From: JARRNE01 sp963824085
Lineage (GTDB): Bacteria > Pseudomonadota > Gammaproteobacteria > Chromatiales > Chromatiaceae
Length of the DNA: 64,000 nt
Direction: 5' to 3'
Assembly: GCA_963824085.1 (NCBI GenBank)
Contig: CAWGNT010000015.1
Span: forward strand, 248,001 to 312,000
Shown: in pieces, positions 36,801 to 44,295 of the stretch
How positions within the stretch are numbered: the stretch's first letter is position 1
How the letters are laid out: every line of letters starts with the position of its first letter
Translations under genes and position numbers: made by a program
The notes under the pieces: model-generated
Seen by the model: the letters and a program-made list of their open reading frames with translations, nothing else
Told to the model about the DNA's origin: nothing
Database searches by the model: none

Positions 36801-38016
36801 ATACCACGCGATCCCGGCATCGACCGCCTTCGCCGCGTAGAGGGCCAGGGCATCACGCCCATCTTTCGACGGACGCTCGCCGATCCAGTGCAGCGCCATG
36901 GCCTGAAACAGCGTCGAAAACGCCTGCCCCTGCACAAGACGGTGCCGCAGCCAGCCACTCTCCTCCAGACGACGCTGCCCCGACAACACCTCGGAGAGAT
37001 CGCCCAGCACCCGGAAGGCCGGCTCGACGTAATCGGTCGCGCTCGCCCGCAGGCAGATTGCCGCCTGCCGCTGGACCCGCTCGAAGTCTGCCCGTCCGCC
37101 GCTGCGCAGCAGCGCCATCAGATACAGCACACCGGGAACGCCCGGCACACAGACGTTGCGCTTGCGGGTGAGCTTGCGGGTTGTTTGCTGTGCGGTCTCG
37201 AAGCTCTCGATCGCCCGGTCGTAGTCGCCGCGCAGAAAATCGAGCCAGCCCCGAACGGTCAGCGCCTCGGGGTCGCTGCGGCCGGTCAACAGTGACGGCA
37301 CCTCGGCAAGACGGCCGCGCAGCAGGCGCTGCTCGGCCAAGGCGGCGGCGACATCCGGATGATCCGGCACCAATGGAGTCAGCAGCCGCTCCATCGCCTC
37401 GTAGGTACTAGGCGTGGCGGCGAGGGCCAATGCGTCCTCACGCATCAAAGGCACCAAGGCGAACTTCCTGAGCCGTGGGCTGAGTCCTTCGAGCCACTCC
37501 AGGTCCAACGGCCGTGTGCAGACCGCGATCAGCCGAATCACCTCGGAGGCTCGGATCGCGTTCACGGACTCGTCGGCCCTCACACCGAGCATCTTCAGAA
37601 CCTCGCGCCCATGCCCCGAGTAGAGGGCGACGCGCAGCATGCGCAGGCTGCGCCGGTCGCTCGGGCAATTTCCAGGAGTCCGCATCGTCGTGGGAACCAC
37701 CGCCTCGGCGGCCTGGACGATCTTTCTGAAGGTGCCGTCCGGCGACAGTCTCCCGGGTGAGGGGCTCCAGCAGGTCTGGATGACAGATGATGCGTTACTG
37801 CGCAATGCTCAATCAGCCCATCGCCAGAGCCGCTCGCGCCGCGACCTCCCGCAGCCGCCGGCCAGCGGGGCGTGGCTGCGGTCGCGCCAGCCCAAGACAT
37901 CCAGAGACCTGTTGCAGCGCGGTCTGGACGACCGGCTCGCAGATCACCGAGAGCACCCGCAGGATGCGCCGCTCGTCCGTGCTCAAGGACTCAAGGCGGG
38001 CCATCCGATCAGCCAT
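33819..38016 (-). CDS. Large SNF2-family helicase, 5' end frameshifted
   Basis: The main frame (37805 to 33819, 1328 residues) has an unassigned repeat-like N-terminal half, then a complete SNF2 motor: Walker A 'ADDMGLGKTVQALAL', 'LVLAPTSVCGNWIDEAQRF', DEAQ box 'IIVADEAQAFKN', 'MITTGTPIENHLGELWNLF', and motif VI 'QASDRAHRIGQERPVTVYRL'. The likely start is ATG 38016 ('MADRMARLESLSTDERRILR'), overlapping the partner stop by 8 bp. Between 38016 and 37690 the frame changes at least twice ('ICHPDLLEPLTRETV' lies in a third frame), so the N-terminus is disrupted by indels. Such motors remodel nucleoprotein; a defense or DNA-maintenance role is possible but unproven. Confidence 0.85.
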
Positions 38017-39808
38017 TCGGCGTCTCCGGCAGCACGAAGCCCAGCTTGGCGAGCCCCTTGCGGAAGGCAGCCAGCTTCGGCTCGGGGACACACACCAGGC
38101 GGTCGCCGGCGCGCACACAGTGGCTCGCCGTCACGGGGTCCGAGGCCAGCATCGCCGCGATGGATGCATCCTTGCACCGGACCAGTCGGGCGGGACCGGC
38201 GTCGGCGAGGGCCGTGGCACGCTCCCCGACGGTGTCGAGCAGCTGCTCGATGTACGCCGGCAGACGGTCGTCCGCCGCCGCCTCCAGGAAATCGCGGATG
38301 CGCCCGCGCTCGTCGGCGTCGGCGCTGAGCCGCAGCAGGGCGTCGGGGTCCAGGCCCCAACGATCCGACGCCAGCGGCTTGGCGATCTGCTCCAGCAGCA
38401 GCCGTTCGGCGGCCTCCGGCTCACGCAGCAGGAGCAGATCCAGGTCCGTCCCGGCGGCAAACAGCGGCCGCTTCTGCGCCAGCACCGGCTGGTAGCCCGG
38501 GCTCAGCCCCAGGCAATAGGCGCCGAGCGCATTGAGACGGATGTATCTCAGCCCGTCGTAGCGGCTCAGGAACTCGAGCTCGTCGGTGCCCCAGTTTTCG
38601 GTGTAGTCGGGCCGGGCTCCATAGGGCAGCGTATAGGCGACATCGATCATGCCCAGTGTGGCGAGATACTCGAACAGATAGGCCAGCGCGTAACGCGCCT
38701 GCAGGATGTTGAAGCTGGCGTAGCCCTCGTAGCCAAGGCTGCCGTAGTGGGCGTCGGTTAGATACAGCTTCCAGGGATTGTGGGTGACCTCGAAGTGGTG
38801 ACCGCGGAACTGCATGTGGCGAAACAGCTCGTCGACGCTGATCCAGCTGCCCACCGGACAGCAGTCCTTCAGGGCGGCGGCAATCACGGCTCGGCGCTCG
38901 GCGACCGCGCTCAGCCTCGCCCCCTTGCTGGTCTGACCCTTGATCAAATCGATCCGGCGCAGCTCGTCCGGGCTCCCCTTCGCCTGCCACCGCCCGAACA
39001 GGTGCGCAACCACGTCCTCAAGGGGCTGGGAAAGCGCCTTCTTGCCCCGAGGGGTCAGCGCCAGCCTGCTGCCGTCCAGCTTCGCCAGTCCGGCGCTCTG
39101 CAGCAGCAGCGGCCAAGCGAACGGCCGGATCGGACGGATCGGCCCGCCGGCCCAGCGCGGGCGGCCGCGGTCGTCCTCCTTGACGTACCAGTCGCCGCCG
39201 AGCAGGATCGACCCGATCTTGGCGGCCGCGGCAGTGCCGGGCAGCCCCGTCTTGGCACCAACCATGATGCCTCCCTGCCCGATCAGCCGCAGCACCGCCG
39301 AAAGGTCATGACGCACCACTCCTTCGGTAGCGACCCGCCGCAGCGGCTCAGCCTCGTCGCCGACGGTGGCCGGCAGCTCGTCCTCCGACAGGGTTGCGAC
39401 CGTCATCTCCTCGGGCGGCGGCACGTGCTGCGCGAGGCGCGGACGCAGGTCCTCCGGGATCTCGCCCTGATAGAAGAACAGCGGCAGCACACTCTCGCGC
39501 TTCTTCTCCCGTGACATCCACGAGTAGTAGTGGGTCGGTTCCGTCTGCTCCGGAACCGCCCCGTACTTGGCCCGGAAGCGCACCCTATCAAAGCGCCCGT
39601 TCCAGCTGTGCACCGCCTCGGCTATGGCCTTGACCTCCAGCTCCTCCAAGCGCTCCCAAAGGGGCCGGAGATCCCCCGTCAGCAGGTGTCGCGCGACCGC
39701 CGCGGCGATATCTGCCTTGCGGGTCGAGCGATCCGAGATTCGCGCCAGCGCGCGCCTTTGCTTCAACTGATCAGCGGTCAGAAACTCCAGTGCCTCTTGC
39801 AGCTTCAT
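38009..39808 (-). CDS. Partner of the SNF2 helicase, with XPB-like helicase-associated domain
   Basis: The 599-residue protein has a helical N-terminus ('MKLQEALEFLTADQLKQRRA') with a winged-helix look, a central region ('RGHHFEVTHNPWKLYLTDAH', 'YGSLGYEGYASFNILQARYA'), and a C-terminal part ('LLLLREPEAAERLLLEQIAK', 'DRLPAYIEQLLDTVGERATA') that resembles the helicase-associated domain found in bacterial XPB-like proteins. It has no motor motifs itself. It overlaps the SNF2 start by 8 bp, so the two probably form one complex. The function is not recognised. Confidence 0.7.
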   Translation of the reverse strand: MKLQEALEFLTADQLKQRRALARISDRSTRKADIAAAVARHLLTGDLRPLWERLEELEVKAIAEAVHSWNGRFDRVRFRAKYGAVPEQTEPTHYYSWMSREKKRESVLPLFFYQGEIPEDLRPRLAQHVPPPEEMTVATLSEDELPATVGDEAEPLRRVATEGVVRHDLSAVLRLIGQGGIMVGAKTGLPGTAAAAKIGSILLGGDWYVKEDDRGRPRWAGGPIRPIRPFAWPLLLQSAGLAKLDGSRLALTPRGKKALSQPLEDVVAHLFGRWQAKGSPDELRRIDLIKGQTSKGARLSAVAERRAVIAAALKDCCPVGSWISVDELFRHMQFRGHHFEVTHNPWKLYLTDAHYGSLGYEGYASFNILQARYALAYLFEYLATLGMIDVAYTLPYGARPDYTENWGTDELEFLSRYDGLRYIRLNALGAYCLGLSPGYQPVLAQKRPLFAAGTDLDLLLLREPEAAERLLLEQIAKPLASDRWGLDPDALLRLSADADERGRIRDFLEAAADDRLPAYIEQLLDTVGERATALADAGPARLVRCKDASIAAMLASDPVTASHCVRAGDRLVCVPEPKLAAFRKGLAKLGFVLPETPNG

Positions 39809-39836
39809 GGTGGATGGGGCTTATGTCTCGTTCTAC

Positions 39837-39859
39837 GAAAAGGCCCGCAACGGCGGGCC
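39837..39859 (-). terminator. Rho-independent terminator just upstream of the SNF2 partner gene
   Basis: On the minus strand GGCCCGC, loop CGTT, GCGGGCC is followed by TTTTC: a strong hairpin and short U-tract. It lies 29 bp upstream of the partner ATG (39808) and faces the same way. No intact minus-strand gene lies upstream to be terminated, so it may be a leftover or a leader attenuator for the helicase operon. Confidence 0.65.
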
Positions 39860-40246
39860 AGGGAAGACGCGCCGAGGAAGGCGGCGCCGTAACTAATGGA
39901 CCATGCCGGGTTATTGTCGCATCAGACCGCCCGGTTCGCAGCCTCGGCACACCCAGGCGGACAACTGCTGATTGGCAGGTGAGCAGATGCATCCGGCGCT
40001 ATACGCCTTTCGGCAGACCGGGGTCGCCGCGATCGCGCCGCAGCATATCGTCAGATCGCATCACCCGTAGGAGCCGGCTTGCCGGCGACCGCCGCGGGGC
40101 AAGAGCTGCACACGGCCGCCCGCAAGCGGGCTCCTACAGGTTGCACAGAATCATCTCACCTCCTTTACCGCTGAAAGGGACCCGGCTAGGTCCGACCACA
40201 TGAAGCTGTTGTATTCTTTCAGCACCAGCGCAAAGGAGCGACCACC
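39860..40246. repeat. Intergenic region with an inverted REP-type pair
   Basis: The segment at 40067-40141 contains TAGGAGCCGGCTTGCCGGCG and, on the other arm, CCGCAAGCGGGCTCCTACAG. GTAGGAGC...GCTCCTAC forms outer arms with small hairpins inside, the classic inverted pair of gammaproteobacterial REP sequences. The rest of the region shows nothing recognisable. REP pairs are usually non-mobile in isolation and sit between genes. Confidence 0.75.
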
Positions 40247-40831
40247 ATGCCGCAAACCGTCACCAAAGCGGGGCAATTCAGCTATGGCGACTATTGCCAT
40301 TGGCCCGATGACGAACGGTGGGAATTGATCGATGGTGAGGCGTTCGCCATGGCGCCCGCGCCGTCGCGCTTGCATCAGGAGCTCGCGGTTGAGCTGACAC
40401 GCCAGATCGCCAACCAGCTCCGCGACCATCCCTGCCGCGTCTATGTCGCCCCCTTCGATGTGCGCCTGCCGAAAGGCGACGAGGCAGACGCGAGCGTCGC
40501 CACCGTTGTCCAACCTGACCTGGCCGTCATCTGCGACCCCGCGAAGCTCGACGATAAGGGCTGCCGCGGCGCCCCGGACTGGATCATCGAGATTCTCTCG
40601 CCATACAGCGCGGCCCACGACCAGATCCGCAAGCGCACTCTCTACGAGCGCCACGGCGTGCGCGAATACTGGCTCGTACATCCTGTCGACCGGATACTGA
40701 CCATCTACCGTCTCACCGAGGACAAGACCTACGTCAAACCCGACGTGGCGGAGCTCGAAGGCACAACTGCCGTCGCCAGCCTCCCTGGCCTTGAAATCCA
40801 ATGGCCTGAGGCCGACTCCTCCGAGTCCTGA
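40247..40831 (+). CDS. Uma2-family (DUF820) PD-(D/E)XK endonuclease-like protein
   Basis: The 194-residue protein matches Uma2/DUF820 nucleases, which are very numerous in cyanobacteria and purple bacteria. Seen: 'DDERWELIDGEAFAMAPAPS', the core 'VVQPDLAVICDPAKLDDKG', 'GAPDWIIEILSPYSAAHDQI' and 'KRTLYERHGVREYWLVHP', giving the PD...ExL...K pattern. A clear ATG start is preceded by AAAGGAG. The substrate and role are unknown. A second member is at 48908. Confidence 0.88.
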   Translation: MPQTVTKAGQFSYGDYCHWPDDERWELIDGEAFAMAPAPSRLHQELAVELTRQIANQLRDHPCRVYVAPFDVRLPKGDEADASVATVVQPDLAVICDPAKLDDKGCRGAPDWIIEILSPYSAAHDQIRKRTLYERHGVREYWLVHPVDRILTIYRLTEDKTYVKPDVAELEGTTAVASLPGLEIQWPEADSSES

Positions 40832-40957
40832 GCCCCTTGCTTTGAAGGCGCAGGCGGCGAGCGATCCTGCGACGTCGGAATCTGTCCTTTTTTCGTGAGA
40901 TGAGCCAGGTGCTAGCATCCATCAAGCGCATCGTCCCATTAGCCTGAGTGCGGCCCC

Positions 40958-41181
40958 ATGGAGCTGAGACAACTCGATCGACTCACCTTCGATGCCGCCG
41001 TCATGGGTGGGAAGCCCTGCGTCAGAGGCATGCGGGTAACCGTCGGCATGATCGCGAGCGGGCACGACACTTCCGAAATCCTGCGGCTCTATCCCTATCT
41101 CGAACCCGATGACATTACCCAAGCGCTGAGCTAAGCAGCTTGGCGCGCCGAGGAGGTCGAGGCCGCAATCGGGGGGCGATG
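40958..41181 (+). pseudogene. DUF433 antitoxin gene with a premature stop
   Basis: From ATG 40958 the frame reads 'LDRLTFDAAVMGGKPCVRGM', 'RVTVGMIASGHDTSEILRLY' and 'PYLEPDDITQALS', then TAA at 41132-41134. Past the TAA the same frame continues 'AAWRAEEVEAAIGGR' to TGA 41181, which is the normal end of the family (usually 'ALSYAAWRAEE'). A single base change of a Tyr codon to TAA explains it. The 58-residue product may still fold in part. It overlaps the DUF5615 remnant downstream. Confidence 0.75.
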
Positions 41182-41300
41182 AAGCTCCTGCTCGACATGA
41201 ATCCTTCCCCGGCGTGGGTCGGTGTCCTCGAGGCAGAGGGATGGGAGACTGCGCACGGGTATGCCGTTGGAGACGCCGACGCGCCCGATCTGGAGCAACC
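41179..41300 (+). pseudogene. Truncated DUF5615 PIN-like toxin gene
   Basis: ATG 41179 opens 'MKLLLDMNPSPAWVGVLEAE' followed by 'GWETAHGYAVGDADAPDLEQ', the N-terminal third of DUF5615 (Mut7-C-like PIN fold). It then loses the family pattern and runs into the HIT gene. The start overlaps the end of the DUF433 gene, as in intact DUF433/DUF5615 pairs such as 47486/47489. The pair is a dead toxin-antitoxin module. Confidence 0.7.
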
Positions 41301-41312
41301 CCCAAACGCCAG

Positions 41313-41714
41313 ATGCCGGACATGCAGACCGGCTGCCCCTTCTGCCCTCCCGATCCCGAGCGTGTCGTCGCCCAATCGCCCCTGACCCTCACGATCCGCG
41401 ACGGCTTCCCGGTCTCGCCCGACCACACCCTCATCATCCCTCGGCGGCATTTCGCCGGCTTCTTCAACGCGACGCCGGAAGAAATCGCCGAGATCTGGCA
41501 GGCCCTGCGCCAGGTGGCAGACGACCTGACCCGGGAGCACCAACCGGACGGCTTCAACGTGGGGGTCAATGTCGGGGAGGCCGCCGGCCAGACGGTCATG
41601 CACCTGCACATCCACCTGATCCCCCGCTACGCGGGCGATCAGCCCGCCCCCCGCGGCGGCATCCGGCTCATCTTCCCGGAACGGGCAGATTATTGGAGCC
41701 CCCGCGGGAAGTGA
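41313..41714 (+). CDS. HIT-family nucleotide hydrolase
   Basis: The 133-residue protein starts at ATG 41313 (or 41322, 'MQTGCPFCPPDPE'). The histidine triad is 'QTVMHLHIHLIPRYAGD', and 'DHTLIIPRRHFAGFFNAT' is the typical second strand. The C-terminal 'IRLIFPERADYWSPRG' is common in bacterial HIT proteins of this type. It would cleave nucleotide-phosphoramidate or dinucleotide substrates. A broken relative lies at 49638-49874. Confidence 0.88.
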   Translation: MPDMQTGCPFCPPDPERVVAQSPLTLTIRDGFPVSPDHTLIIPRRHFAGFFNATPEEIAEIWQALRQVADDLTREHQPDGFNVGVNVGEAAGQTVMHLHIHLIPRYAGDQPAPRGGIRLIFPERADYWSPRGK

Positions 41715-41814
41715 CGGCGGCCGATCCGTCCCGGCGGGGCGCCCAGGGCTCCGCGGCGACCGGCGTCACCAAGGACCTGACATGATCAGAAGGACTACCC
41801 GAGCTCCCCAGATG

Positions 41815-42213
41815 TCACCCTGTTTCATTCAGCGCCACCGTTAGGTCCGGAAACGCCCGCAGCAAGCCCTTGTCAGCGGTATACAGCCGGGTGTGAAGGT
41901 CCTGCGCGACCGCGACGAACTCGCAGTCGTAGGCGGAGCACCCGCTGGACCGGGCAAGGCGCAGGACAGCGGTCGACTGGACCTGAAATTCGCGGCCCGC
42001 GACCAGGTCTTCCGCCCGTTCCTGAAGCGCCAGCGCCCCATCCAGCGGCAGTGAACCTTTGCGCATATAAAGCGCAAGGACGTTGCGGAACTCTGAGCGC
42101 CAAAGGAGCGGCGCGGCCCACCCCGGGTCGCTCTGGTATAGCGCCTCAGCCGCGGCGGTGATAGGCGTGGGCAATAGCAGATAGGTGATGATGTTCGTAT
42201 CGACGACGATCAC
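41815..42213 (-). CDS. PIN-domain ribonuclease toxin (VapC family)
   Basis: The 132-residue protein starts 'MIVVDTNIITYLLLPTPITA' with the first catalytic Asp at position 5. The others are the Glu in 'LLWRSEFRNVLA', the Asp in 'GCSAYDCEFVAVAQDLHTRL' and the Asp in 'LYTADKGLLRAF'. VapC toxins cleave tRNA or rRNA. The ATG overlaps the stop of the upstream antitoxin (ATGA), the standard vapBC layout. It is intact. Confidence 0.92.
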   Translation of the reverse strand: MIVVDTNIITYLLLPTPITAAAEALYQSDPGWAAPLLWRSEFRNVLALYMRKGSLPLDGALALQERAEDLVAGREFQVQSTAVLRLARSSGCSAYDCEFVAVAQDLHTRLYTADKGLLRAFPDLTVALNETG

Positions 42214-42452
42214 AACCGGCTCGACGCGATAGCGCCGCGGATTTCGTCCGGATCCAGCGTGGGCAGCGCAAGGCGCGTGCGCAGTGCGCGAATCTCGGCA
42301 AGCTGCCGCTCCGGATCTGTCGGCTGTACGGTCAGTGCCCGTTCAAGGGTGGCGATCAACTCGCCGTTGATGCTGCGATGGTGGGCCTGGGAATTGGCCT
42401 TGAGACGCACGTAAAGATCGTCCGGGAGGTTCTTGATGGTGATCGCGGGCAT
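42210..42452 (-). CDS. FitA/Arc-like antitoxin partner of the PIN toxin
   Basis: The 80-residue protein starts 'MPAITIKNLPDDLYVRLKAN', a ribbon-helix-helix fold as in FitA and VapB antitoxins, followed by 'QAHHRSINGELIATLERAL' and a toxin-binding tail ('LALPTLDPDEIRGAIASSRL'). It overlaps the toxin gene by 4 bp. Uniquely, the HNH gene upstream reads into it in the same frame without a stop, so it could also be made as the C-terminus of a fusion. The internal ATG at 42452 would give the free antitoxin. Confidence 0.8.
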   Translation of the reverse strand: MPAITIKNLPDDLYVRLKANSQAHHRSINGELIATLERALTVQPTDPERQLAEIRALRTRLALPTLDPDEIRGAIASSRL

Positions 42453-43394
42453 ACCTGCAACCGAAATGCTGGTGATTTGGTGGAAAGGATGGGTGTTGTT
42501 GGCAGCCTCGTCAATACCCGGAAATCCCAAGGCGCCTCCCGGTTCCAGAGCATCACCGCGGCCCGTCCTTGAGCACACATGCATGCGCAGCTCCCCCTCT
42601 CGAGTCTGTTGTCTCAGCCCGAAATCTCCTCGAAGGCATTGCAGGACATCATCCGTAAGGTCACTAGCGCGCTCCGCTTTACCTAGAGCCAATGCGCGCT
42701 CGGCGTCCGTATCGCAGTCGTGGAAGTAACCTGCCCACGCTCTGTAGTTCGCGCGATATTGGGGGAACAAGGACTCGATGACCGACTTGAACCGTCTCTG
42801 ATCCTCACAGCTTCGAAGAGACAGCCAAGCCTCGGCTGTTGCCGACGGGTGCTCGACGATGCGGCGATCCTCCACAGAAGGGCCTTCCCCCTGCGCCTGA
42901 TAAATCGATAGCCTGCGGTACGCCGCCTTAAACCAGTAACGGTCGTTGCGGACCGGCCGCTGGCCGTACTGTTCCTTTTCACACCGGTAGTCGAAGCCGA
43001 TCAGCACGAGCCCGATGGCGCGATTGAGGTACCAATCGGCGGTCGTCAAGCGAGAGAGGCGATCGAGCCGGCTCTCCAAGTCAGCCGGAGTGCGGCCAAA
43101 GATCGCGAAGTACAGGCAGGTCGGCAGCCCGTTTTCGAACAGATAGCCCGTGTCTGCGGAGTTGTGGCGCTTTTTCGCGTTAAAGGTGTGAGAGGCGCAG
43201 ACGCCGTTCCCGAGCGTTGCCTTGCCCCCTCTGGCCCGGGGCTTCACATGGTCGACCCAGTCGAGCTGATATCCGGGCCGGAGCGGGCTATCCAGCAGCC
43301 ATAGATTGGCGCCGGAGAAACAACAGGTGGCCCGGTCGCGCACGTAGATCTCCGCGCGCTGCGGGTCCGTGAATTCCTGTCGGGAACGAGACAT
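42210..43394 (-). CDS. HNH endonuclease, open in frame into an antitoxin
   Basis: The 394-codon frame has an HNH nuclease N-terminus: 'DPQRAEIYVRDRATCCFSGA', 'YQLDWVDHVKPRARGGKATL' and 'NGVCASHTFNAKKRHN' (His-Asn-His pattern). A helical middle region follows ('DWYLNRAIGLVLIGFDYR'), ending about residue 300 ('GFPGIDEAANNTHPFHQITS'), and then the FitA-like antitoxin directly. There is no stop at the boundary. Either this is a real fusion or the HNH gene lost its stop. The HNH part alone would be 42453-43394. Confidence 0.75.
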   Translation of the reverse strand: MSRSRQEFTDPQRAEIYVRDRATCCFSGANLWLLDSPLRPGYQLDWVDHVKPRARGGKATLGNGVCASHTFNAKKRHNSADTGYLFENGLPTCLYFAIFGRTPADLESRLDRLSRLTTADWYLNRAIGLVLIGFDYRCEKEQYGQRPVRNDRYWFKAAYRRLSIYQAQGEGPSVEDRRIVEHPSATAEAWLSLRSCEDQRRFKSVIESLFPQYRANYRAWAGYFHDCDTDAERALALGKAERASDLTDDVLQCLRGDFGLRQQTREGELRMHVCSRTGRGDALEPGGALGFPGIDEAANNTHPFHQITSISVAGMPAITIKNLPDDLYVRLKANSQAHHRSINGELIATLERALTVQPTDPERQLAEIRALRTRLALPTLDPDEIRGAIASSRL

Positions 43395-43606
43395 GCGCCA
43401 GTCTCCCTCATGAGCGTCGACCCTAGCTCCGGCCGCTCGGCTCGTTTTTTGGCCTCTCGCGACGTAGCGCGCTGCGCCGCGGCAAGCAACCCCGACAAAT
43501 GATGCGTTACAAGGCTGACCAACGTCGTGAAGCGCGTCATCATCCGTTCGCGCACCCGCTGCCGATCAAGCCCAAGCTGCTGCGGGCATCACACAGGGCC
43601 ATCAAA

Positions 43607-43735
43607 ATGGAAGCCATCGAGATCAAAGCCGAGATTGACCAGAACAGCGAGGTTCACATCAAGCTGCCACTGCCCTACAAGCCCGGGCGGGTGCGGGTCA
43701 TCGTGCTAACGCGCATGTCGGCCGGCAGACACCCC
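43607..43735 (+). pseudogene. Truncated small antitoxin-like gene
   Basis: ATG 43607 opens 'MEAIEIKAEIDQNSEVHIKL' and 'PLPYKPGRVRVIVLTRMSA', typical of short antitoxin-like proteins of toxin-antitoxin loci. After about 40 residues the pattern is lost, where the sequence meets the 3' end of the convergent gene at 43744. The frame itself stays open to 43879, but that part is antisense to the neighbour. Probably a cut gene. Confidence 0.5.
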
Positions 43736-43743
43736 GGAGGCCG

Positions 43744-44295
43744 CTACGTCTCGGCCAAGAAGAGGTCTCTTGCGACAACGCGGGGAAGCAAAGTGCCGGA
43801 GCTGTGTTCTACCATCCGCACAATCTGCCGGTCGTGGTTTGGGCCGAAGCTCACGTGGATAGGCTTGTCGTCGCCGTAGAAGTACAGCCGGTCGAACGGC
43901 GTGTTGGCGACGATCCACTGAGCGACCTCCAACATGCTCTCGTCGTCAACGATGAAATCGACGGCGGCGCCTAGGCGCTCGCATACCGCTTGACCGCGGC
44001 GGTTTAGCTCGTGGGCGGCGTGCTGGTCCCGCTTGGGATCGATGCGCCCGGGGATCTTCCTCGCAAGCTCGGGCGAGCAGAATCCGTACGTGAGCCGAAT
44101 CATGCCGAAGTACTCGATCATGGGGTCCAGAACATGCGTTGCGAGATCGAGAAGTGCGTTGTAGCTCTCGACCTGCTTCGGGAGGTTCGGCAGGCCAGTG
44201 GCTTCCTGGGTCTCGCCGCAGTGGATGAGCTGGCGGAAGGTCAGGTACCGCCCGCAGGGATCGTCGAGATTCGGGATCGCGCCGGCGCGGACAGC
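43744..44295 (-). CDS. Protein linked to the methyltransferase gene (peptidase M15-like)
   Basis: The frame reads 'IPNLDDPCGRYLTFRQLIHC', 'GETQEATGLPNLPKQVESYN', 'RLTYGFCSPELARKI', 'DQHAAHELNRRGQAVCERLG' and 'AAVDFIVDDESMLEVAQWIV'. It resembles D-Ala-D-Ala carboxypeptidase-like (peptidase M15) folds with a His and Asp pattern, and is typically found next to phosphorothioation-linked methyltransferases; that link is my recollection of the family context. No ATG, GTG or TTG lies between the in-frame TGA at 44296-44298 and 'IPNLDD'; the first ATG is 44121. The start may have been lost or the gene may be read as a fusion. Confidence 0.6.
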   Translation of the reverse strand, partial: AVRAGAIPNLDDPCGRYLTFRQLIHCGETQEATGLPNLPKQVESYNALLDLATHVLDPMIEYFGMIRLTYGFCSPELARKIPGRIDPKRDQHAAHELNRRGQAVCERLGAAVDFIVDDESMLEVAQWIVANTPFDRLYFYGDDKPIHVSFGPNHDRQIVRMVEHSSGTLLPRVVARDLFLAET

